Assembly: GCF_014168815.1 (NCBI RefSeq)
Contig: NZ_AP021972.1
Coordinates: forward strand, 4,898,001 to 4,962,000
Origin: Klebsiella sp. WP3-W18-ESBL-02
GTDB taxonomy: Bacteria; Pseudomonadota; Gammaproteobacteria; Enterobacterales; Enterobacteriaceae
Direction: 5' to 3'
Length of the DNA: 64,000 bases
Positions within the stretch are counted from its first letter, which is position 1, and the number at the start of each line of letters is the position of its first letter. A program made the position numbers and the translations under genes. Under the pieces are notes generated by a model. That model saw only the letters and a list, made by a program, of their open reading frames with translations, was not told the origin of the DNA and did no database searches. This document shows positions 53,885 through 64,000 of the stretch, piece after piece.

Positions 53885-54703
53885 GTGGATACCGAATTGC
53901 TGAAAACTTTCCTCGAAGTGAGCAGAACTCGCCACTTCGGGCGAGCCGCAGAAGCGCTCTATCTGACACAATCTGCGGTGAGCTTTCGAATCCGTCAGTT
54001 AGAAAATCAGCTTGGGGTCAATCTGTTTACCCGCCATCGCAATAATATTCGTTTGACCGCGGCGGGAGAAAAACTCCTTCCCTACGCAGAAACGCTGATG
54101 AGCACGTGGCAGGCCGCGCGTAAGGAAGTGGCTAACACCTCGCGGCACAATGAGTTTTCCATTGGTGCTAGCGCTTCGCTATGGGAGTGTATGCTTAACG
54201 CTTGGCTATCCCGGCTTTATCAGGCCGACGGTACGCTACAGTTTGAAGCGCGGATCGCCCAACGCCAGTCGCTGGTTAAACAGCTACACGAGCGCCAGCT
54301 CGATCTGTTACTGACCACCGAAGCGCCAAAAATGGATGAATTCAGCAGCCAGCTGCTGGGACATTTTGCACTTGAGCTGTACTGTGCAACGCCGGAGACA
54401 ACCAGGGCAGATCTGAACTACCTGCGTCTGGAGTGGGGCGCAGATTTCCAGCAGCACGAAGCAGGGCTAATTAGCAGTGACGATATCCCGCTGCTGACCA
54501 CCAGTTCGGCAAGCCTGGCCCGACTCCAGCTATTACCGTTAAAAGGTTGCACCTGGTTGCCCGTGTCGTGGGCACAGGAGCAGAACGATCTCTATCCCGT
54601 TACCGATGGTACGGCCATTCTACGACCTTTATATGCGATATGGCTGCAAAATAGCGACAAACAGGCGCAAATTCGCGACATATTGAAAACCAATGTATTT
54701 TAA
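53885..54703 (+). CDS. hdfR: LysR-type regulator HdfR
   Basis: HdfR represses the flagellar master operon flhDC and is itself controlled by H-NS in E. coli. The 272-residue protein has an N-terminal winged helix-turn-helix (RHFGRAAEALYLTQSAVSF) almost identical to E. coli; the C-terminal half is more divergent and a few residues shorter. The start is GTG at 53885 (read as MDTELLKTFLEVS). Confidence 0.94.
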   Translation: MDTELLKTFLEVSRTRHFGRAAEALYLTQSAVSFRIRQLENQLGVNLFTRHRNNIRLTAAGEKLLPYAETLMSTWQAARKEVANTSRHNEFSIGASASLWECMLNAWLSRLYQADGTLQFEARIAQRQSLVKQLHERQLDLLLTTEAPKMDEFSSQLLGHFALELYCATPETTRADLNYLRLEWGADFQQHEAGLISSDDIPLLTTSSASLARLQLLPLKGCTWLPVSWAQEQNDLYPVTDGTAILRPLYAIWLQNSDKQAQIRDILKTNVF

Positions 54704-54764
54704 GTAAAGACTGAATAGGTGGCCCGGGGGAGAACGATGGGCCCGTCAGGAAGGTGAATTTTTG

Positions 54765-54796
54765 GCAAAAAAAATCCTTTGCCTAAGCAAAGGATT
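54765..54796 (-). terminator. Terminator of the rRNA operon
   Basis: On the minus strand AATCCTTTGC / GCAAAGGATT (54787-54796 with 54773-54782) with a four-base loop is followed by eight T, just after tRNA-Trp. Confidence 0.92.
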
Positions 54797-54801
54797 ATAT
54801 A

Positions 54802-54877
54802 TGGCAGGGGCGGAGAGACTCGAACTCGCGACACCCGGTTTTGGAGACCGGTGCTCTACCAACTGAGCTACGCCCCT
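54802..54877 (-). tRNA. trpT: tRNA-Trp (CCA)
   Basis: 76 nt with encoded CCA end; anticodon CCA in the loop CTCCAAA. Starts AGGGGCGTAGCTCAGTTGG. It is the last gene of the rRNA operon, next to hdfR as in E. coli rrnC. Confidence 0.97.
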
Positions 54878-54929
54878 AAATTTTCTTATCATTAAGCCTG
54901 CTAATTTAGCAGGCTTAATGTTGAATAAG

Positions 54930-55006
54930 TGGCGGAACGGACGGGACTCGAACCCGCGACCCCCTGCGTGACAGGCAGGTATTCTAACCGACTGAACTAC
55001 CGCTCC
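54930..55006 (-). tRNA. aspT: tRNA-Asp (GUC)
   Basis: 77 nt with encoded CCA; starts GGAGCGGTAGTTCAGTCGG; anticodon GTC. Distal tRNA of the rRNA operon. Confidence 0.97.
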
Positions 55007-55059
55007 ACCGAATTTCTTTGTCACTACCCGGATTATTCATCCCGGTTTACTGCAATTTG

Positions 55060-55179
55060 ATGCCTGGCAGTTCCCTACTCTCGCATGGGGAGACCCCACA
55101 CTACCATCGGCGCTACGGCGTTTCACTTCTGAGTTCGGCATGGGGTCAGGTGGGACCACCGCGCTACGGCCGCCAGGCA
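55060..55179 (-). rRNA. rrf: 5S ribosomal RNA
   Basis: 120 nt from TGCCTGGCGGCCG to CTGCCAGGCAT on the minus strand, with the paired ends of 5S rRNA. It follows 23S by 93 bp. Confidence 0.97.
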
Positions 55180-55272
55180 AATTCTGTTATTAACCCGCTT
55201 TTCGCCGGTTAATCTAATCTGTAATCAATGCTGAAAATCGTCTCAATTTCGCCAAAACAGCTTCGGCGTTGT

Positions 55273-58179
<2,907 letters not shown>

Positions 58180-58385
58180 TCACAACCCGAAGATGTTTCG
58201 TAAAACACCATCGTGTTGCGAAAATTTGAGAGACTCGAACACACCGCTTATCTGTTCTTATTACGGAGAACAGACACAGTGTGTCGTTTCAATTTTCAGC
58301 TTGATCCAGATTTTTAAAGAGCAAAACTTCGCAGTGAACCTTTTCAGGTACACTCTGAAGTTTTCTTGTATTGTTGCAGTAAAGA

Positions 58386-58461
58386 TGGTGGAGCTATGCG
58401 GGATCGAACCGCAGACCTCCTGCGTGCAAAGCAGGCGCTCTCCCAGCTGAGCTATAGCCCC
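58386..58461 (-). tRNA. tRNA-Ala (UGC), 16S-23S spacer
   Basis: 76 nt with encoded CCA; starts GGGGCTATAGCTCAGC; anticodon TGC in CTTTGCACG. Second spacer tRNA. Confidence 0.98.
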
Positions 58462-58499
58462 ATCGTTTATGAATCTCCCTCAAATTCGCGGGACGAATT

Positions 58500-58576
<77 letters not shown>

Positions 58577-58646
58577 GCAGAGATTCTTTACTGCTATTTT
58601 TCATCAGACAATCTGTGTGAGCACTTCAAAGAACGTTTCTTTAAGG

Positions 58647-60186
<1,540 letters not shown>

Positions 60187-60314
60187 AAGTTTGATGCTCG
60201 TGAATTAAACTTCGTAATGAATTACGTGTTCACTCAGAGACTTGGTATTCATTTTTCGTCTTGCGACGTTAAGAATCCGTATCTTCGAGTGCCCACACAG
60301 ATTGTCTGATAAAT

Positions 60315-60326
60315 TGTTAAAGAGCA
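60315..60326 (-). promoter_or_regulatory. rRNA leader boxA antitermination site
   Basis: The minus strand reads TGCTCTTTAACA, the NusB/S10-binding boxA of rRNA leaders. Confidence 0.9.
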
Positions 60327-60362
60327 GTGCCGCTTCGCTTTTCTCAGCGGCGCGGGATGTGC

Positions 60363-60390
60363 ATATTACGCTTTCCCGCTTCAGAGTCAA
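60363..60390 (-). promoter_or_regulatory. rRNA promoter P2
   Basis: On the minus strand TTGACT (60390-60385) and TAATAT (60368-60363) are 16 bp apart, as in E. coli rrn P2. Confidence 0.88.
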
Positions 60391-60482
60391 GCATTTAATT
60401 TCGCTTTTCTCTGTTGAGATTCTCAGGAGAACCTCGCTGACCCGGCGGCTTGTAATCCGTTGTTCCGTGTCAGTGGAGGCGC

Positions 60483-60540
60483 ATTATAGGGAGTTCTGAG
60501 ACGTTGACAAGCCCTGTTTTAAAAAAACTTTTCAAGCGTC
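60483..60540 (-). promoter_or_regulatory. rRNA promoter P1 with UP element
   Basis: On the minus strand TTGACA-like TTGTCA (60510-60505) and TATAAT (60488-60483) are 16 bp apart and followed by a GC-rich discriminator (GCGCCTCC). An A/T-rich UP element lies at about 60517-60540. This is the classical rrn P1 layout controlled by ppGpp and Fis. It lies directly downstream of murI, as in E. coli rrnB. Confidence 0.92.
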
Positions 60541-60555
60541 TCTTTTTTGAACAAA

Positions 60556-61413
60556 TCAGGATGAAACAGGCAGTTTTTCGAGCGTTTCAAAGCCATAACG
60601 GCGTAAAACGGGTAAAAGTTGCTCAGTTTCCGCCGTGAGCGCCATGCAGTAGGCCAGATTCGGTTCACTGGATTTCGCATCCGGTGCCTCATGCTCAAGC
60701 AACCAGGCCGTTCGACGCGCAATCGCCGCACCGGAATCCACCAGTCGGGTACCCTCCGGCAACACCTGCAGCAGTTCCTCTTGTAATAGCGGGAAGTGGG
60801 TGCAGCCGAGCACGACGGTATCCGGCGGCTCCGGCATACGAAGCCATGGGCGAAGAATGCGCTTCAACTCGTCGAGTGGCACCGGTTCGCCGTGCAGCTT
60901 CGCTTCAGCCAGCTCCACCAGCTCTGCAGAACCGAGCATCTCTATACGGCATTCGTTAGCAAAGCGGGCGATCAGCTCATGCGTATAAGGACGCTTCACC
61001 GTCCCTCGCGTTGCCAGCAGCCCGACGATACGGTTCGCCGAAAGACGCGCCGCCGGTTTAATGGCCGGGACTACGCCCACAACGGGGAAGCCGAAGTGCT
61101 CACGCAGCGCGGGCAGCGATACCGTGCTCGCCGTGTTACAGGCGATGACGGCCAGCGCTAATGGATAACGCTGCTGTACCGCAGTGACGATTTCAACAAC
61201 GCGCTCAACGATAAACTCTTCACTCTTCTCGCCATACGGGAAAGCGACGTTATCGAACGCATAGATGTAATGAAGATCCGGCAAGAGATGCCGGATCTCA
61301 TCGTAGACCGACAGCCCACCTACGCCGGAATCAAATACCAGCACGGTGGGACGTGGTTCAGAAGGTGTAGCTGCCAGACAAGGTGTATTCCCGTCCTGCA
61401 GTTTGGTAGCCAT
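60556..61413 (-). CDS. murI: Glutamate racemase
   Basis: MurI makes D-glutamate for peptidoglycan without a cofactor. The 285 residues contain the two catalytic cysteines in VIACNTAST and VLGCTHFPL. The N-terminal extension before PTVLVFDSGVGG is the enterobacterial form, linked to activation by UDP-MurNAc-Ala. Its start overlaps the end of btuB by 56 bp, as in E. coli. Confidence 0.97.
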   Translation of the reverse strand: MATKLQDGNTPCLAATPSEPRPTVLVFDSGVGGLSVYDEIRHLLPDLHYIYAFDNVAFPYGEKSEEFIVERVVEIVTAVQQRYPLALAVIACNTASTVSLPALREHFGFPVVGVVPAIKPAARLSANRIVGLLATRGTVKRPYTHELIARFANECRIEMLGSAELVELAEAKLHGEPVPLDELKRILRPWLRMPEPPDTVVLGCTHFPLLQEELLQVLPEGTRLVDSGAAIARRTAWLLEHEAPDAKSSEPNLAYCMALTAETEQLLPVLRRYGFETLEKLPVSS

Positions 61414-63214
61414 AAACTGTCTCGTAATCTTTATCGAACAGGTTGGCTATTTTACCACGAACTGTCAGGTGTGAGGTGACCGGATACGATAATCCGATGT
61501 CCCATAAGCTCACGCCGCCCATTTTTACATCACGATTATTGTCATAATCATTATCGTAGCGCTCACCCAGGTACTGATACATGACATTCCAGCCAAGATC
61601 GTAAACCTGTCCGGTCAGCTCATACTTCACCTGCTGCTTAGCGCGGCGATAAAGCACCTTGTCAGTTTGGTCATCACGTGGATCGACGTATTGCAGCGTC
61701 AGATGATGCTCCACTGGACCGGTGGCGATATTCCCCGTCCATTCAAGCCCCTTAATGGTGGCCGACTTCACGTTGATGTACTGATTGTTTTTGTAGTCAA
61801 TCAGGTTCTGGATTTCGTAATGATAAGCCGACAGACGCCAGTCCAGCGGACCGGTTAACCCTTCAAGACCCGCTTCCCATTGCTTAGACTCTTCCGGTTT
61901 CAGGTCAGGGTTAGCGGCAATGCCCGGCCCATAGGATGAAGCAAAGCGCGTCGCCCCAAACTGTTGCCCCAGAGAAGGTGCCAGGAAGCCAGTACCATAA
62001 GAGAGCGTGGCCCGATAGCCATCGACAAACTGCCAGCCTGCGGCCGTTTGCCAGGTGCCGTGCCAGCCGAACTGCTCATCATGATCTTCACGTCCGGAAG
62101 CTTCTAAGGTGACGTCGCCAAGCTGCTGCTGCCCGGTCAGGTATAGCCCGGTCGTATCGCGCTTATAGACATCCGATAACGTGGTGCTGCTGGACGTCAG
62201 TTTTTCCTGTTTCCAGTCGACGCCGCCGCTAATCGCCCCGTGCCCAACTTCAACGTTATTCCCCCACTGGATATAACGCTGTTCCATATTGTCCAGCGTC
62301 GCATCCCCGGCATAGCGGCCGAGATCGTTGCTGTAGTTGTAATTTTTCAGGTGTTGGTAGTTCGCAATCAGCTGGGAAGAGTAAATACCCGAGCTGTAGC
62401 GCAGGCCCGTATCCCAGGACTGCGTATAGTTCTGCGCCTCGTCGTTACCGCCCGCATACCCATAAGAACCCTGATCGTAATCGCTGTTAGCGGTATAGCC
62501 ATAGCCACGGAAAAAGCCGGAGAAGTTATCGTCGAACTTATGCTGTACGCCGCCCCAGAACAGTTTATTGCGATAGCCGTCACGGTCGCTATCACCGCTG
62601 TAAGGGGAATCCGGCTGAACGTTGAAGCCGTGAGTCGTCTGGTAAGCCCCAGCCGCCGTCACCAGCGTGTCGCCAAAGCGTTTGTTCACCGCGCCATCAT
62701 AAGTCTGATAGCCGTTAGTACCCGCACCGGCATTAATCTGAGCGTGCTCATCGTCGGTCAAGGTAATAATGTTGACGACACCGCCGATCGCGCCAGACCC
62801 GTACACCGCTGAACGCGGCCCACGGATATACTCAATGCGCTGCACCAGCGATACCGGAATCTGCCCAATATCAATGCCATTGGAAATGCCCGCACGCGCC
62901 ATAGGCACGCCGTCAATCAGCACCAGCACGTGGCGTCCTTCGGTACCGCGGACATAAAGAGAAGCGCTCTGCCCGATACCGCCATTCTGAGCGATATCAA
63001 CGCCCGGCAGGCGGCGCATAACGTCGTTCAGATCTTTAGATTGCCAGCGCTGAATATCATCACGCGTAACAATATCCGTAGGAGCCAGAACGGTATTAAC
63101 AGGTTGTTGGAAGCGGTTGGCGGTCACCACCAGCGTGTCTGAATTGCTGTCTTGCGCCCAGCCAGAAAATGCCGTGACGGATAACGCCGTCAGCAGCGAA
63201 GCTTTTTTAATCAT
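61358..63214 (-). CDS. btuB: Vitamin B12 outer-membrane receptor BtuB
   Basis: BtuB is a TonB-dependent transporter for cobalamins. The 618-residue precursor has a signal peptide of about 20 residues (cleavage after SGWA), the TonB box DTLVVTANR, a plug domain with GVDIAQNGG, a 22-strand barrel, and a C-terminal Phe. It is more divergent from E. coli than the neighbouring housekeeping genes. Expression is switched off by the B12 riboswitch upstream. Confidence 0.96.
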   Translation of the reverse strand: MIKKASLLTALSVTAFSGWAQDSNSDTLVVTANRFQQPVNTVLAPTDIVTRDDIQRWQSKDLNDVMRRLPGVDIAQNGGIGQSASLYVRGTEGRHVLVLIDGVPMARAGISNGIDIGQIPVSLVQRIEYIRGPRSAVYGSGAIGGVVNIITLTDDEHAQINAGAGTNGYQTYDGAVNKRFGDTLVTAAGAYQTTHGFNVQPDSPYSGDSDRDGYRNKLFWGGVQHKFDDNFSGFFRGYGYTANSDYDQGSYGYAGGNDEAQNYTQSWDTGLRYSSGIYSSQLIANYQHLKNYNYSNDLGRYAGDATLDNMEQRYIQWGNNVEVGHGAISGGVDWKQEKLTSSSTTLSDVYKRDTTGLYLTGQQQLGDVTLEASGREDHDEQFGWHGTWQTAAGWQFVDGYRATLSYGTGFLAPSLGQQFGATRFASSYGPGIAANPDLKPEESKQWEAGLEGLTGPLDWRLSAYHYEIQNLIDYKNNQYINVKSATIKGLEWTGNIATGPVEHHLTLQYVDPRDDQTDKVLYRRAKQQVKYELTGQVYDLGWNVMYQYLGERYDNDYDNNRDVKMGGVSLWDIGLSYPVTSHLTVRGKIANLFDKDYETVYGYQTAGREYTLSGSYTF

Positions 63215-63224
63215 TTTTAAAGCA

Positions 63225-63452
63225 TCCGAAACATAAAAAGGATGCCGCAGGCTTTATACGTTGTTCGCGACGATAAAACCCCATGCGACGTCATCCGGCA
63301 GGTCTTCGGGCTTGGAGGCGACATCGGAAAACGAGGACTTCCCACGGCAAGCCGCAGTGTCTGCATCGGGTGCATTCGTTTCCCACCTTCCTTACCGCTG
63401 CGCGTCAGCCCCAGATTCACACTGGATTCCCTTTTAACTCACAGGACCGGTA
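63225..63452 (-). promoter_or_regulatory. Cobalamin riboswitch of btuB
   Basis: The leader on the minus strand carries the B12 box (AGCCCGAAGACCTGCCGG at 63312-63295). It also shows the E. coli-like opening CCGGTCCTGTGAGTTAA, the GCTGACGCGCAGCGGTAAGG core, and a terminal hairpin GCCTGCGGCATCC close to the start codon. Adenosylcobalamin binding blocks btuB translation in E. coli. Confidence 0.94.
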
Positions 63453-63543
63453 CGGGGATGCTACATTTAGTTACATATAGATGTCCAGACTGCTATTTAT
63501 GATTTTCACCTGTCTCGGTACTGGACATCCCCTGAGCAGGCCC

Positions 63544-63549
63544 TACAAT
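63544..63549 (+). promoter_or_regulatory. -10 box of trmA
   Basis: TACAAT followed by the GC-rich CCCCGCG, 31 bp before the ATG. A stringent, rRNA-like discriminator is known for trmA in E. coli. The -35 region is weak. Confidence 0.6.
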
Positions 63550-63580
63550 CCCCGCGTACTTTTATTATTCAGGATGCATC

Positions 63581-64000
63581 ATGACCCCCGAACACCTCCC
63601 TACCGAACAGTACGACGCTCAGCTCGCCGAGAAAGTCACTCGCCTGCAAACGATGATGGCGCCGTTTAGCGCGCCCGCGCCGGAGGTGTTCCGCTCGCCG
63701 GTCAGCCACTACCGCATGCGCGCCGAATTCCGCATCTGGCACGATGGTGATGACCTGTATCACATCATGTTCGACCAGCAGAGCAAAAGCCGTATTCGCG
63801 TCGACACGTTCCCGGCGGCCAGCGAGCTGATTAACACGCTGATGACCGCCATGCTCGAGGGCGTGCGCGGCAACCACGCGCTTCGCCATAAGCTGTTCCA
63901 GATTGACTACCTCACCACCCTAAGCCATCAGGCGGTAGTCTCGCTGCTGTACCATAAAAAGCTGGATGACGAGTGGCGTGAAGAGGCTGAAGCGCTACGT
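63581..64000 (+). CDS. trmA: tRNA (uracil-5-)-methyltransferase TrmA (3' truncated by window)
   Basis: TrmA methylates U54 in the T-loop of tRNAs with S-adenosylmethionine. The first 140 codons are inside the window, starting MTPEHLPTEQYDAQLAEKV, and agree closely with E. coli. The SAM-binding and catalytic parts (C-terminal two thirds) lie beyond base 64000. It is divergent from btuB. Confidence 0.95.
   Translation, partial: MTPEHLPTEQYDAQLAEKVTRLQTMMAPFSAPAPEVFRSPVSHYRMRAEFRIWHDGDDLYHIMFDQQSKSRIRVDTFPAASELINTLMTAMLEGVRGNHALRHKLFQIDYLTTLSHQAVVSLLYHKKLDDEWREEAEALR

Overview
The window is a chromosomal segment of a member of the Enterobacteriaceae. Gene order matches the E. coli/Salmonella cyaA-hem / wec / rho-trxA-rhlB / ilv / rrn / murI-btuB-trmA neighbourhood, shown here in reverse. 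Protein sequences are close to, but clearly not identical with, E. coli (for example BtuB). FabV and the 16S sequence suggest an Enterobacter/Klebsiella/Citrobacter-like genus. The genus call is an impression, not a search result. I see no prophage, insertion sequence or CRISPR array.

Layout. 1-7107: cyaA on the minus strand, lacking only its stop codon, and hemCDXY on the plus strand. 7127-7331: the sRNA gene glmZ; the E. coli genes aslA and aslB are missing from this spot. 7821-9745: a tRNA operon (Arg, His, Leu, Pro) and yifK. 9974-22753: a complete 12-gene cluster for enterobacterial common antigen (ECA), wecA to wecG. 22995-30612: rho, trxA, rhlB, gpp, rep and two tandem parvulin genes, where E. 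coli has one ppiC. 30732-33268: ilvC and the divergent ilvY.

33272-44722 is the accessory region. It is an 11.5-kb block between the 3' ends of ilvY and ilvA, which are neighbours in E. coli. It holds a DUF2461/TIGR02453-type gene, a dhaK-dhaL pair and fabV on or around the plus strand. A minus-strand operon follows: galactitol-type PTS IIA, IIB and IIC, a PRD-domain activator, a FucA-like class II aldolase, a second dhaK-dhaL pair and a stand-alone HPr. A CRP-like site lies upstream, a 127-bp ERIC element sits between the IIB and IIC genes, and an in-frame TAA shortens IIC. This looks like a sugar uptake and cleavage pathway whose substrate I cannot name.

44970-51527: ilvLXGMEDA with leader peptide, attenuator, the tiny ilvX and an intact ilvG, which is frameshifted in E. 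coli K-12. 51882-54703: comM (interrupted by an amber codon), maoP and hdfR. 54765-60540: an rRNA operon on the minus strand with Ile/Ala spacer tRNAs and distal aspT-trpT. 60556-64000: murI, btuB with its cobalamin riboswitch, and the start of trmA. In E. coli, murI lies upstream of rrnB while aspT-trpT-hdfR lie downstream of rrnC, so this operon joins rrnB-type and rrnC-type flanks. That points to recombination between rRNA operons or to an assembly join.
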